NCBI GenBank assembly: GCA_003150615.1
Contig: QALN01000011.1
Coordinates: 85,853 to 149,852 of the forward strand
DNA length: 64,000 bases
Direction: 5' to 3'
From: Flavobacteriales bacterium
GTDB taxonomy: Bacteria > Bacteroidota > Bacteroidia > Flavobacteriales > UBA1820
Below, in pieces: positions 43,205 through 53,600 of the stretch. Numbering within the stretch: the stretch's first letter is position 1; every line of letters begins with the position of its first letter. The translations under genes were made by a program, and so were the position numbers. Below the pieces are notes generated by a model. The model made no database searches, was not told the origin of the DNA, and worked only from the letters and a program-made list of their open reading frames with translations.

Positions 43205-43445
43205 GACTGTAAAATTAAGGTTTTATGTGTTTGAAAGCCTTATCCGGGGTTTATAAAAATTTATGTGCGTATTCCGCCGTGCCATGCGGTTGAAAATGTT
43301 TTTTTACCGCATGTTGCGTGTTATGATGTTCCGGGGATTATATAATTTGCGGTTTTTGAGGGTGCTTGCTTGCATTGGCTCTGTTAACGTCCGTATCTTT
43401 GTAGGCTCTTTTTAAGAAGAATAAAACCAATTTAAATATTACGGA

Positions 43446-44495
43446 ATGAAATTATCCAATTTCGATTTTAAACTTCCTCCTGAATTGTTGGCTGAATATC
43501 CTGCCGAAAACCGCGACGAAGCACGTCTTATGGTAGTGCACCGCGACAGCGGAGAGATAGAACACCGTTTGTTCAAAGACCTGATAGAGTATTTCGACGA
43601 CGGGGACAGCATGATAATCAACAACACGAAAGTGTTCCCTGCGCGTATGTACGGCAACAAGGAAAAGACCGGGGCTACCATCGAGGTGTTCCTTTTGCGC
43701 GAGCTCAACGCCGAACAGCGCCTTTGGGACGTGATAGTGGATCCTGCCCGCAAGATACGCATAGGCAATAAATTGTTTTTCGGCGACGACGACAGCCTTG
43801 TCGCCGAAGTGATAGACAACACCACTTCGCGCGGGCGTACGCTGCGCTTCCTTTTCGACGGTTCGTACGACGAATTCCGCGCCAAATTGTTGTCGCTCGG
43901 CGAGACTCCCCTGCCGAAGTATATCAAACGCAAGGTGGAGCCTATGGACCAGGAGTATTACCAGACGATTTACGCCAAAAACGAAGGAGCTGTGGCCGCA
44001 CCGACGGCCGGTCTGCATTTTTCCAAACAATTGATGAAGCGTCTGGAGATAAAAGGTGTGAAATTCCCGGAAATAACCCTGCATGTAGGGCTCGGAACGT
44101 TCAATCCTGTCGAGGTGGAAGATCTTTCGAAACACAAAATGGACTCCGAACAGGTTATAATATCCCAGGCTGCCTGCGATATAGTCAACCAGTCGATAGA
44201 CGAAAAGAAAAAAGTGTGCGCCATAGGCACTACGTGTATGAGGGCGATAGAAAGTTCCATTTCTTCGGACAGAAAACTCAACCCGTTCAACGGATGGACC
44301 AACAAGTTTATATTCCCTCCGTACGACTTCTCGATAGCCAACTGCATGGTTACTAATTTCCATACGCCCCGTTCGACGCTTCTTATGATGATATCGGCGT
44401 TCATGGGACACGAACTTATGATGGAGGCTTACCGCATAGCAGTAGAGGAAAAATACAAGTTCTACTCGTACGGCGATGCCATGCTGATACTTTAA
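43446..44495 (+). CDS. queA: S-adenosylmethionine:tRNA ribosyltransferase-isomerase
   Basis: Transfers the ribosyl group of SAM to preQ1 in tRNA during queuosine synthesis. Its 349 residues show the family landmarks: an N-terminal [36 protein letters not shown], then [32 protein letters not shown] and [20 protein letters not shown] near the end. It overlaps nothing and lies 9 bases before coaBC, so the two are one transcript. Confidence 0.97.
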   Translation: MKLSNFDFKLPPELLAEYPAENRDEARLMVVHRDSGEIEHRLFKDLIEYFDDGDSMIINNTKVFPARMYGNKEKTGATIEVFLLRELNAEQRLWDVIVDPARKIRIGNKLFFGDDDSLVAEVIDNTTSRGRTLRFLFDGSYDEFRAKLLSLGETPLPKYIKRKVEPMDQEYYQTIYAKNEGAVAAPTAGLHFSKQLMKRLEIKGVKFPEITLHVGLGTFNPVEVEDLSKHKMDSEQVIISQAACDIVNQSIDEKKKVCAIGTTCMRAIESSISSDRKLNPFNGWTNKFIFPPYDFSIANCMVTNFHTPRSTLLMMISAFMGHELMMEAYRIAVEEKYKFYSYGDAMLIL

Positions 44496-44504
44496 AAAAA
44501 CGCA

Positions 44505-45692
44505 ATGCTCAAAGGCAAGAAGATATTGCTCGGTGTGACGGGCAGCATAGCCGCATACAAGGCTGCGCTGCTCGTTCGTCTTTTCCGTAAGGAAGGGGCC
44601 GAGGTGCAGGTCGTGATGACTCCGTCGGGGCGCGATTTCATAACTCCTGTTACGCTTTCCGCACTTAGCGGCCGGCCGGTACTGAGCGAGTTTTTCCAGA
44701 TGACCGACGGTACGTGGAACAGCCATGTCGAACTCGGTCTGTGGGCGGATGTGATGCTCGTGGCTCCTGCTACTGCTGCCACGTTGGGAAAGATGGCCTC
44801 CGGCATAGCGGACAATTTGCTGACCACGTGTTATCTTTCGTGTAAGGCTCCGGTGGCGGTGGCTCCGGCTATGGATCTCGATATGTACCGCCATCCGTCG
44901 ACTCAAAAGAACCTCGGTACCCTGCGCTCGTATGGCGTGGAGGTGGTCGAGCCCGCTTCCGGTTATCTGGCTAGCGGTCTGGAGGGCAAGGGCCGTATGG
45001 AAGAGCCTGAAAATATAGTTCGTTTCGTGGATTCGATGCTTTCCGTACGTGACGATTTCCGGGGTAAAAAAGTGCTTGTCACGGCAGGGCCTACATATGA
45101 AAAACTGGACCCGGTGCGTTTCATTGGCAATTATTCTTCAGGGAAAATGGGCTTCGCCCTGGCTGGAGAACTGGCCCGGCGCGGGGCGGAGGTTACACTG
45201 GTCTGCGGTCCGGTGGCTTTACCGACTCCCGATGGGGCGATAAGGCGTATAGACGTCGAGTCCGCCGCGCAAATGTATGACAAAACGGTCGGGTTGTTCG
45301 CCGAGGCGGATATGGCGGTGCTTGCGGCGGCCGTGGCAGATTTTACTCCTGCAAGACAGGAGACGGTAAAAATAAAGCGCAAAGGCCCTATGTCGCTGGA
45401 ACTGGAACCTACGCGGGATATCGCTGCCGAATTGGGCAAGATGAAAAAAAACGGACAGGTGTTGGTGGGTTTCGCCCTGGAGACTGATGCGGGAATGGAT
45501 AGCGCGTGCGGCAAACTGGAACGCAAAAATCTGGATATGATAGTGCTCAACTCGCTCTCTGACGAGGGAGCCGGTTTTTCCGGCGATACCAATAAGGTGA
45601 CTTTGATAAGCCGTGGCGGGGTGGTGGAGGCTCTTCCGCTGAAATCAAAACAGGATGTAGCTCGCGATATAGTCGACAGAATACCGCATTAG
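44505..45692 (+). CDS. coaBC: Bifunctional phosphopantothenoylcysteine decarboxylase / phosphopantothenate--cysteine ligase
   Basis: Two consecutive steps of coenzyme A synthesis in one 395-residue chain. The N-terminal flavin-dependent CoaC half (about 1-185) has GVTGSIAAYKAALLVRLF, VAPATAATLGKMASGIADNL and APAMDLDMYRHPSTQ; its catalytic loop is PASGYLASGLEGKGRM. The C-terminal CoaB half starts near residue 187 with KKVLVTAGPTYEKLDPVRFI and carries the NYSSGKMG nucleotide loop and KIKRKG. Follows queA in an operon and ends at a hairpin. Confidence 0.96.
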   Translation: MLKGKKILLGVTGSIAAYKAALLVRLFRKEGAEVQVVMTPSGRDFITPVTLSALSGRPVLSEFFQMTDGTWNSHVELGLWADVMLVAPATAATLGKMASGIADNLLTTCYLSCKAPVAVAPAMDLDMYRHPSTQKNLGTLRSYGVEVVEPASGYLASGLEGKGRMEEPENIVRFVDSMLSVRDDFRGKKVLVTAGPTYEKLDPVRFIGNYSSGKMGFALAGELARRGAEVTLVCGPVALPTPDGAIRRIDVESAAQMYDKTVGLFAEADMAVLAAAVADFTPARQETVKIKRKGPMSLELEPTRDIAAELGKMKKNGQVLVGFALETDAGMDSACGKLERKNLDMIVLNSLSDEGAGFSGDTNKVTLISRGGVVEALPLKSKQDVARDIVDRIPH

Positions 45693-45724
45693 GGATATAT
45701 TGTCCGATGCTGCGGCGATAAGCT

Positions 45725-45760
45725 AAAGGTTCCGGGAAAAATCCTGCGGAACCTTTTGTG
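45725..45760 (+). terminator. Terminator after coaBC
   Basis: Stem AAAGGTTCC/GGAACCTTT with a T-rich tail, 33 bases after the stop. Confidence 0.75.
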
Positions 45761-45900
45761 TTTTTTTATCTATGTAATTGCGCCGTTTGTCGAAAAAAAT
45801 TGCGGGCCTTGACCTTTTTTTGGCAAATTTGTATGATGAGAAAACTTTCTTCGCACGGAGGGGTTTATATATCCGAAACAACACAATAAAACCATACGAT

Positions 45901-46674
45901 ATGTCACAAACAGAAAAAATGAAACTGGAGATTTACCCCGACCAACAGGCTGGTTCGGTGGCTATTGCAAAGGAAATAGCGGCTATTATCCGCGAGAAAA
46001 ACGCCAAAGGACAGACGGCTGTGCTGGGGCTGGCCACAGGGTCTTCGCCTCTTAAGGTATATGCGGAATTAATACGCATGCACAAGGAAGAGGGCCTTTC
46101 GTTCAAAAACGTAAAGACTTTCAACCTGGACGAATACTATGGCCTGACAAAGGACAACGATCAGAGCTACTGGTATTTCATGCACCACAATCTTTTCGAC
46201 CATGTGGATATACCGGCTGAAAATGTGAACATACCTGACGGTACGGTAGCACAGGAGGACGTCGAAAAATGGTGCGAGGCTTATGAAAAGGCGATAGACG
46301 ATGCGGGAGGCCTGGACTTCCAGCTTCTGGGCATAGGCCGCACGGGCCACATAGGCTTTAACGAACCGCCTTCCGACCCGAAATCCAAAACGCGCATGAT
46401 ACATCTGCACGAGATCACCAAAAAGGATGCCGCGCCTGCTTTCGGAGGGTTTGAAAACGTGCCTTCTTCGGCCATAACGATGGGTGTGGGCACGATATTC
46501 AAGGCCAAGAGGATAGTTCTTATGGCCTGGGGCGAAAACAAGGCCGATATAATCAAGCGTACGGTCGAGGGCGAAATGTCCGACGATGTGCCTGCAACAT
46601 ACCTCCAGGCTCATGGAAACTGCTCGTTCGTGATAGACCGGGCTGCGGCTTCCAAACTGGAGCGTTCCAAATAA
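45901..46674 (+). CDS. nagB: Glucosamine-6-phosphate deaminase
   Basis: Converts glucosamine 6-phosphate to fructose 6-phosphate and ammonia. The ATG at 45901 (MSQTEKMKLEIYPDQQAGSV) gives 257 residues, the family size; 41 upstream codons are not conserved. Motifs: LGLATGSSPLKVYAELIRMH, FNLDEYYGL, and the catalytic region LLGIGRTGHIGFNEPPSD. It is followed 24 bases later by a second, longer NagB-like gene, showing an operon for amino-sugar use. Confidence 0.95.
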   Translation: MSQTEKMKLEIYPDQQAGSVAIAKEIAAIIREKNAKGQTAVLGLATGSSPLKVYAELIRMHKEEGLSFKNVKTFNLDEYYGLTKDNDQSYWYFMHHNLFDHVDIPAENVNIPDGTVAQEDVEKWCEAYEKAIDDAGGLDFQLLGIGRTGHIGFNEPPSDPKSKTRMIHLHEITKKDAAPAFGGFENVPSSAITMGVGTIFKAKRIVLMAWGENKADIIKRTVEGEMSDDVPATYLQAHGNCSFVIDRAAASKLERSK

Positions 46675-46698
46675 AAAAACATAAAGGAGGAAAAAAAG

Positions 46699-48621
46699 AT
46701 GATAACCCATAAAGAAGTAGGACGGTGGGAAGATGTGCGTTTCGAGAAACTGCACACTGAAATATTCCAGAACTCCGCCATAGCGTCCGTAGCGGTAGCA
46801 GAAGAGATAGCTTCGATAATCCGCGACAAGAACTCGAAAGGACAGCCTGCTGTGCTGGGTCTGGCTACCGGCAGTACGCCGATACGTATTTATGCCGAGC
46901 TTATCCGTATGCACAAGGAAGATGGCCTTTCGTTTGCAAACGTAGTGACTTTCAATCTGGACGAATATTACGGCATATCCCGTGACAATGCCCAGAGCTA
47001 TTGGTCGTTCATGCATGAGCATCTGTTCGATCATGTGGACATATTGCCTGAGAATATCAATATTCCGGACGGAAACGTGCCTTTGGACAAACTGGAACAG
47101 TATTGCGCCGACTACGATATGAAGATAAAGTCGTACGGCGGGCTTGATTTTCAGCTTTTGGGCATAGGCCGCACGGGCCACATAGGCTTCAACGAGCCGG
47201 GTTCGCATATCAATTCCGGTACGAGGATGATAACTCTCGACCATTTGACGCGTTCCGATGCGTCGAAGGATTTCCACGGACTTGAAAACGTGCCGAAACG
47301 AGCCATAACGATGGGCGTGGGAACTATACTCAAGGCTCGCCGGATAGTGCTTCTGGCATGGGGAAACAAGAAAGCCGAGATAATCAAACGTACGGTCGAA
47401 GGCGAAATGTCCTCCGAAGTTCCGGCTACATATCTCCAGACGCACAACAACTGTACCGTTCTGCTGGACGAACCTGCCGCAGAGGAGCTTACCCGCATAA
47501 AAACCCCCTGGGTGGTCGGACCGTGCATATGGGACGACGCAATGCAGCGCAAAGGTATCGTATGGCTTTCGTCTAAGGTAGGCAAACCCATACTGAAACT
47601 GACGGACCGCGATTACAACGACAATTTCATGTCTTCTCTGCTGGCTCAGGAAGGTTCGGCTTACAAGCTGAACATAAAGATGTTCAATATCCTCCAGCAT
47701 ACCATAACCGGATGGCCCGGCGGCAAGCCCAATGCCGACGATTCGGCCCGTCCCGAACGCGCCGTGCCGGCTAAGAAACGTGTTCTGATATTCTCTCCCC
47801 ATCCCGACGATGCGGTGATAGGCATGGGCGGCACGATACGCCGTCTGGTCGAACAGGGACACGAGGTGCATGTGGCAATACAGACTTCGGGTAACAACTC
47901 CGTGAGCGACGGAGAAGCACGCCGTTTTGTGGAGTTCGCCGAGGAGTTCTACGAATACCAGAGCGGCGAACAGGCTCCGCAGAAAGTATTCAACAATGTG
48001 AAAGATATGCTCAAGGACAAAGCCGAGGGCGATAAGGACGCTTTGGCTGTCCGCAAGGCAAAATCGTTGATACGCCGCGGAGAGACAATGGCTTCGATGA
48101 GGTTCATGGGAGTGGACGATGCGAATGTGCATTTCCTCGACCTGCCTTTCTATGAGACTGGTACGGTGAAAAAATTGCCGGTAGGCAAGAAAGACATGGC
48201 CCGTATGGTCGAGATGATACAACAGGTAAAGCCTCACCAGATATTCGCCGCCGGTGACTTGACGGACCCGCACGGAACGCAAAAGACGAGCCTTGACCTG
48301 GTGTACACGGCCATTGCCAACCTGAAGTCGGATAAATTCATGAAAGACTGCTGGGTATGGTTGTACCGCGGCGCATGGAGCGAATGGTCCATCGAGGACA
48401 TAGAGATGGCCGTCCCCCTTTCTCCGGACGAACTGTTGCTGAAAAAACGTGCCATATTCTTCCATGAGTCCCAGAAAAACGATACCGCTTATCTCGGCGA
48501 GGACAAGCGCGACTTCTGGCAGCGTGCCGAAGACCGCAACAAGGGAACGGCGGAAACTTACCACAAGCTCGGATTTTCCGATTACGAGGCTATGGAGGCG
48601 TTCAACCGCTATCGCTTTTAA
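46699..48621 (+). CDS. NagB-like deaminase fused to a PIG-L/LmbE deacetylase-type domain
   Basis: 640 residues. The first 270 closely match the upstream NagB (LGLATGSTPIRIYAELIRMH, FNLDEYYGIS, LLGIGRTGHIGFNEPGSH). From about residue 362 a PIG-L/LmbE metal-dependent deacetylase-like domain begins (KRVLIFSPHPDDAVIGMGGT), with later pieces FLDLPFYETG and AGDLTDPHGTQKTSLDL. The metal motif reads HPDDAVIG, where the classic motif is PHPDDE, so the fourth acidic residue is Ala. This fusion is known from Bacteroidetes; the natural reaction could be deacetylation followed by deamination of an amino sugar. Confidence 0.93.
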   Translation: MITHKEVGRWEDVRFEKLHTEIFQNSAIASVAVAEEIASIIRDKNSKGQPAVLGLATGSTPIRIYAELIRMHKEDGLSFANVVTFNLDEYYGISRDNAQSYWSFMHEHLFDHVDILPENINIPDGNVPLDKLEQYCADYDMKIKSYGGLDFQLLGIGRTGHIGFNEPGSHINSGTRMITLDHLTRSDASKDFHGLENVPKRAITMGVGTILKARRIVLLAWGNKKAEIIKRTVEGEMSSEVPATYLQTHNNCTVLLDEPAAEELTRIKTPWVVGPCIWDDAMQRKGIVWLSSKVGKPILKLTDRDYNDNFMSSLLAQEGSAYKLNIKMFNILQHTITGWPGGKPNADDSARPERAVPAKKRVLIFSPHPDDAVIGMGGTIRRLVEQGHEVHVAIQTSGNNSVSDGEARRFVEFAEEFYEYQSGEQAPQKVFNNVKDMLKDKAEGDKDALAVRKAKSLIRRGETMASMRFMGVDDANVHFLDLPFYETGTVKKLPVGKKDMARMVEMIQQVKPHQIFAAGDLTDPHGTQKTSLDLVYTAIANLKSDKFMKDCWVWLYRGAWSEWSIEDIEMAVPLSPDELLLKKRAIFFHESQKNDTAYLGEDKRDFWQRAEDRNKGTAETYHKLGFSDYEAMEAFNRYRF

Positions 48622-48650
48622 CGGATTGTCAAATCTAAACTGCAACAAAT

Positions 48651-48830
48651 ATGGATAATGTTCAGAAAGTCCTGGAGACTATAAAAGCGAGCGCCGAACC
48701 GCTTAATGCCGGCAAGGTTGCGGAACTTTCCGGTCTTGACCGCAAGGAAGTGGACAAGGCTATGGCCAAACTGAAGGCCGACGGGAAGATAGAATCCCCT
48801 AAACGCTGTTACTGGCAGGCGGCCGAATAG
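48651..48830 (+). CDS. Small winged-helix-type protein (59 residues)
   Basis: 59 residues (MDNVQKVLETIKASAEPLNA, then GKVAELSGLDRKEVDKAMAK, then LKADGKIESPKRCYWQAAE). The pattern is a minimal helix-turn-helix with a wing. Such proteins are common in Bacteroidetes and are usually annotated as transcriptional regulators. It lies 29 bases after the NagB fusion and is probably in the same operon, so it could control or modulate amino-sugar genes, but that is inference. Confidence 0.75.
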   Translation: MDNVQKVLETIKASAEPLNAGKVAELSGLDRKEVDKAMAKLKADGKIESPKRCYWQAAE

Positions 48831-48851
48831 AGGCGCTTTTCTGAAAATTTT

Positions 48852-48893
48852 AACAGCCGTGAGACACGAAAAGTGCTGCACGGCTGTTTTTTT
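48852..48893 (+). terminator. Terminator of the nagB operon
   Basis: Stem AACAGCCGT/ACGGCTGTT with a T run, 21 bases after the small gene. Confidence 0.85.
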
Positions 48894-48942
48894 GCATTTA
48901 TGCCGACGGTGTGTTCGATGGCCGGGTGGATACACGGCACGC

Positions 48943-50133
48943 TTATTTCTGTCTTTTCAGAGTTATAAGTGTTATTTCGGGGCGTATACCTACTCTTGCC
49001 GGGAAAAAATGGAAACCCAGCCCTCTGTTTACGTAAAGCGTTCTGCCGTTTTCCATGTACGGGCCTGCCCAGTGCGGGCTGCGGTATTTTATAGGACTCC
49101 AGCGCAGCTTTTCGTTGAACTCGAACCCGAACTGCATGGCGTGGGTGTGGCCTGACAGTGTGAGATCCACCATTTTCGGATACCGCGATACTATTTTTTC
49201 GAAATGGGCCGGGTCATGCGACATCAATATCGTGAAAGCGTCGTCCGGTATTCCGGAGAGGGCTTTTTCTATATCTCCTCGTGCCGGAAACGGCCCCAGT
49301 CCCCAGTTTTCCACTCCCGCTACGTATATCGTATCTCCTGCTGCGGATAACGGTGCGTTCTCGTCGTCCAGAAGGCGGAAACCGCATTGCGCATAGTACG
49401 ATGCCAGGGAGTCCATGTTTTCCCTTCGTCCTGCTTCGGTCAGGTCGTGGTCGTATTCGCAGTAGTCGTGGTTGCCCAGCACGGCGTATTTGCCCATCGG
49501 CGCTTCGAGGGATTTCAGGTGTTTTATCCAGGGGCGCATGTCCCTGGAATTGTCGTTAAGTATGTCGCCGGTGAGCAGTATCGCATCGGGTTTAAGGGCG
49601 TTTATCATTTCAAAGGCTCGCGGCAGATCTTTGTCTCCTTCGGGAAACGACCCCAGATGCAGGTCCGATATCTGCACTATCCTCAGCCCGTCGAAATTTT
49701 CAGGAATCCTTACGCTTTTCATTTCGAAAGGATATACTTTGAAATCGGTCTTTGTGACAACCATGCCGTAGATTATCGTAGTTACTCCCGATATCGCCAG
49801 AATGATTGCCGCTGTAAAAACGGCCCTTGACCGTGAAGAACGTTTCCCGTATCCGGCAAGGCGGCGTATGTAGTAAAAAACGTCTTCTGAAAATGCGGCA
49901 AGGCACAATGGTAGTGTGGCCGAGGTGTAGAAAATGAATATGAGTACCAGCGACCGTATAAAGCCGAACAGGGATGGTTCGGCCCATATTTCGTATAGTG
50001 CGTACACTGCGGCGCACGCTCCCAGCAGGATGAATGAAATCCTTACCGGTTTGCGTCCGAGTAACGATGCAAGATAATTGTACGAGTATATTCCTGCTGC
50101 TGCGGCTATCGCGAGCGTTATATATATTACCAT
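48943..50133 (-). CDS. Membrane-anchored calcineurin-like metallophosphoesterase
   Basis: 396 residues. About 130 N-terminal residues form four membrane helices (IYITLAIAAAAGIYSYNYLA; ISFILLGACAAVYALYEIWA; SLVLIFIFYTSATLPLCLAA; AVFTAAIILAISGVTTIIYG). The phosphoesterase domain follows, with QISDLHLGSF, LLTGDILNDN, LGNHDYCEYD, MSHDPAHF and LSGHTHAMQFG: all metal ligands present. YkuE/YaeI-type members of this group are linked to lipid A or UDP-diacylglucosamine hydrolysis, but substrate is unproven here. The -7 box is at 50257-50250. Confidence 0.9.
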   Translation of the reverse strand: MVIYITLAIAAAAGIYSYNYLASLLGRKPVRISFILLGACAAVYALYEIWAEPSLFGFIRSLVLIFIFYTSATLPLCLAAFSEDVFYYIRRLAGYGKRSSRSRAVFTAAIILAISGVTTIIYGMVVTKTDFKVYPFEMKSVRIPENFDGLRIVQISDLHLGSFPEGDKDLPRAFEMINALKPDAILLTGDILNDNSRDMRPWIKHLKSLEAPMGKYAVLGNHDYCEYDHDLTEAGRRENMDSLASYYAQCGFRLLDDENAPLSAAGDTIYVAGVENWGLGPFPARGDIEKALSGIPDDAFTILMSHDPAHFEKIVSRYPKMVDLTLSGHTHAMQFGFEFNEKLRWSPIKYRSPHWAGPYMENGRTLYVNRGLGFHFFPARVGIRPEITLITLKRQK

Positions 50134-50249
50134 GTTTTTTCAGCAAAAAGTCTTTCGGCGCAAATCAGCCAGGTGGTTCCTGTTCCGGATTGTGCCGGAA
50201 AAAAGGTTTGAGTTCACGCTAATGGTCTGGGGCGTTATGCGCGAATCGC

Positions 50250-50257
50250 CAAATATA
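50250..50257 (-). promoter_or_regulatory. -7 box (TATATTTG) of the metallophosphoesterase gene
   Basis: Exact consensus on the minus strand, about 117 bases ahead of the ATG at 50133. Confidence 0.4.
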
Positions 50258-50313
50258 AGGCTTTTTTTGTTTTCCTTCATGCGGGCTGTTTTCGCTGTAA
50301 TACATGTTATGTG

Positions 50314-50605
50314 TATATTTGCATAATATAGGATGCGCCTTAGCATAACTTCAAGTAAACTTGAGTTCTGCGTTCGGCTTTCACTATATTTTGATAATAT
50401 AGGATGCGCCTTAGCATAACTTCAAGTAAACTTGAGTTCTGCGTTCGGCTTTCGCTATATTTTGATAATATAGGATGCGCCTTAGCATAACTTCAAGTAA
50501 ACTTGAGTTCTGCGTTCGGCTTTCGCTATATTTTGATAATATAGGATGCGCCTTAGCATAACTTCAAGTAAACTTGAGTTCTGCGTTCGGCTTTCGCTAT
50601 ATTTG
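50314..50605 (+). repeat. Array of four 71-bp promoter-bearing repeats upstream of mfd
   Basis: Four tandem units of exactly 71 bases (GGATGCGCC at 50331, 50402, 50473 and 50544), differing by single bases. The array begins and ends with TATATTTG (50314-50321 and 50598-50605), while internal unit joints read TATATTTTG. The orientation faces mfd. Confidence 0.95.
50573..50605 (+). promoter_or_regulatory. mfd promoter carried by the last repeat unit
   Basis: CTTG (50573-50576), 21 bases, TATATTTG (50598-50605), then 23 bases to the TTG start of mfd. Confidence 0.7.
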
Positions 50606-50628
50606 TATAATATATCGTAACGAGAATT

Positions 50629-53600
50629 TTGGAGAAAGATGATATAATATCCAGGGTGGGTAAAAGCACCGGTTTTTCGGCGCTTGGCGCCGCTCTTTCC
50701 GATGCGGATGTGAGCAAGATACGGATTGGCGGGTTTACCGGTTCGTGGATAAACGTATGCCTTGCCCGTTTTAATGCTGCCGGGGGTAAAGGTTTCCTGC
50801 TGGTGTGTCCGGACAGGGAATCGGCGGGTTACGCTTACGGCGATATGCAGTACCTTCTGGGCGACGGGAGAGTCCTTTTCTATCCGGCTTCGTACCGCCG
50901 TGCATATCAGGTAGAGGAAATAGACAATGCCAATGTTCTGTTAAGGGGCGAGGTGCTTTCTTCGCTGGCTTCACCCGAAGGCGCATCTTTATGCGTAGTT
51001 ACATATCCCGATGCGTTGTTTGAAAAAGTTATGGGGCGCCGCAGTATAGACGGCAGTACGTTCAGGATATCCGTAGGGGACAATACCGGTATGGAACAGT
51101 TTATCGACCGTCTGGAGGCGGCGGGATTCGAGCGGTCCGATTTCGTTTTTTCCGCCGGGCAGTATTCTGTGCGCGGCGGTATAGCGGATGTTTTTTCGTA
51201 CAATGCGGAGCAGCCTTTCCGATTGGAGTTTTTCGGCGATACGGTCGAGAGTATACGTCCGTTCGATATAGAAACCCAGCTATCTTCCGGTTCGGTGAAG
51301 TCCGTATCGGTACTTTCCAATGTCGAGGACAAATCGAGAGGAGGAAAACGCGAGAGTTTTTTCGATTTCCTGCCCTCCGGTACTACGGTTGTCACCCACA
51401 ACGTGTTTTCGTGCCGCGGTACTATAGAAAAACTGTGGGAAAAAGCATCAAAGGCATATGAGGCGACAGGTGAAAGTCCGGTCAAACGCGCACGGCCTGA
51501 AGAACTTTTCCTGGATGGTAATGCTTATACGGATACTTTGTCGCGGCATAAAGTGGTGGAATTGGCGCAAAGGCCGTATTTCACACCGGACAAATCCTTG
51601 GAAAGCGGGGTGGTGCCGCAGGCCGTATTCCATAAGAATTTCCAGTTGTTGGCCGAGAATCTCCGCGACAATATGTCGAAAGGATTGGACAATGTGATAG
51701 TCTGCGCCAATGAAACGCAGGCGCGCCGTTTCGACGATATTTTTTCCGGCATAGGCGAGGATATACGTTTTACTACGGTCGAAGGTTCGCTGCATCAGGG
51801 TTTTGTCGATACATCTGCGTCTTTGGCATGTTATACGGACCACCAGATATTCGAGCGTTACCAGCGTTTTGCCGTGCCGCGACAGTATACCAAAGCCCAG
51901 GCTCTGAGCCTGACGCAACTTTCCGAACTCGAAATAGGGGATTACGTCACCCATATCGACCACGGGGTGGGCCGTTTCGGCGGATTGCAGAAAATAGACG
52001 TCGGCGGTCATCCTCAGGAGGCGGTAAAACTTGTTTATGCCGGTGGTGACATCCTCTACGTGAGCATACATTCGTTTCACAAGATATCGAAGTTCAGCGG
52101 TAAGGAGGCAACCCAGCCAAAAGTCGACCATCTGGGCTCCAACGCATGGAAAGCGCTCAAGGAAAGGGCTAAAAAACGGGTAAAGCAAATAGCTTTCGAT
52201 CTTATAAAACTGTACGCCAAAAGGCGTCTGGCAAAAGGTTTTTCGTTCTCACCGGACAATTACCTGCAAAATGAACTGGAGGCTTCGTTCCTGTACGAAG
52301 ATACGCCGGACCAGCTGAAAGCCACCGAAGCTATAAAAGCGGATATGGAGAGCGACCGTCCGATGGACCGTCTGGTGTGCGGCGATGTGGGTTTCGGCAA
52401 AACGGAAGTGGCCATACGTGCGGCGTTCAAGGCGGCATGCGATTCAAAACAGGTTGCCGTGCTCGTGCCTACCACGATACTCGCTTTCCAGCATTACAGG
52501 AGTTTTTCGGCGCGGCTCAAGCGCATGCCTGTTCGTGTGGAATATCTTAACCGTTTCCGCACGGCAAAGGAAAAAGCCTCCATACTCAAAGACCTCGAAG
52601 AAGGGAAAATAGATATAATCATAGGCACGCATCAGATAGTAGGAAAGAACGTGAAGTTCAAAGACCTGGGGCTTCTGATAGTGGACGAGGAGCATAAGTT
52701 CGGAGTGGGAGTGAAAGACAAGCTCAAGACAATCCGCGAAAATGTGGATACGCTCACACTTACCGCTACACCGATACCTCGCACGCTTCAGTTTTCGCTT
52801 ATGTCGGCGCGCGATTTGTCCATAATAGCCACCCCGCCGCCTAACCGCCATCCGATAAATACCCAGGTGATAACGTTCGATCAGGAGACCATCCGCGATG
52901 CCGTGCAGTACGAACTGTCGCGCGGAGGACAGGTATTTTTCATAAACAATCGCATAGAAAACATATTCGAGATGGCCGGCATGATACAACGCCTTGTTCC
53001 CGATGCGCGCATCGCAGTAGGTCACGGGCAGATGAAAGGTACGGAACTCGAAGACCTTATGCTCGGTTTCATGGAGGGCAAATACGACGTTCTCGTATCC
53101 ACTACGATAGTGGAGAGCGGGCTGGATGTGCCGAATGCCAATACCATGTTCGTAAACAACGCCCATATGTTCGGCCTGTCGGACCTGCATCAAATGCGTG
53201 GACGGGTAGGGCGTAGCAACAAAAACGCTTTCTGTTATTATATCGCTCCTCCGTATTCGTCCATGACGGAAGATGCGCGTCATCGTCTGGAAGCGCTGGA
53301 GAAGTATTCGGCCGTAGGGCAGGGTATCAATATAGCGATGAAGGACCTGGAAATACGCGGGGCCGGTGACCTTTTGGGTGCGGAGCAAAGCGGCTTTATA
53401 GCAGACATAGGTTTCGATACGTACCAGAAGATACTGGCCGAGGCAGTGGATGAACTGCGCCGTGAAGAATTTGCCGATGTGTTCGACGGGGACAACCGCA
53501 GCGACAGCCTTAACTATACATTGCCGGAAACGCAGATAGATACGGACTTCGAGCTTCTTATACCGGACGGATACGTGTCTTCTAGCGTAGAGAGACTCCG

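Noticed and set aside
46069..48648. An 859-codon open frame antisense to the nagB genes
   Set aside because: It mirrors the codon bias of the two sense genes, has no recognisable protein pattern, and lies wholly opposite well-supported coding sequence.
50314..50605. CRISPR array
   Set aside because: The 71-bp units are joined with no unique spacers, and no cas genes are present. It is a tandem repeat.
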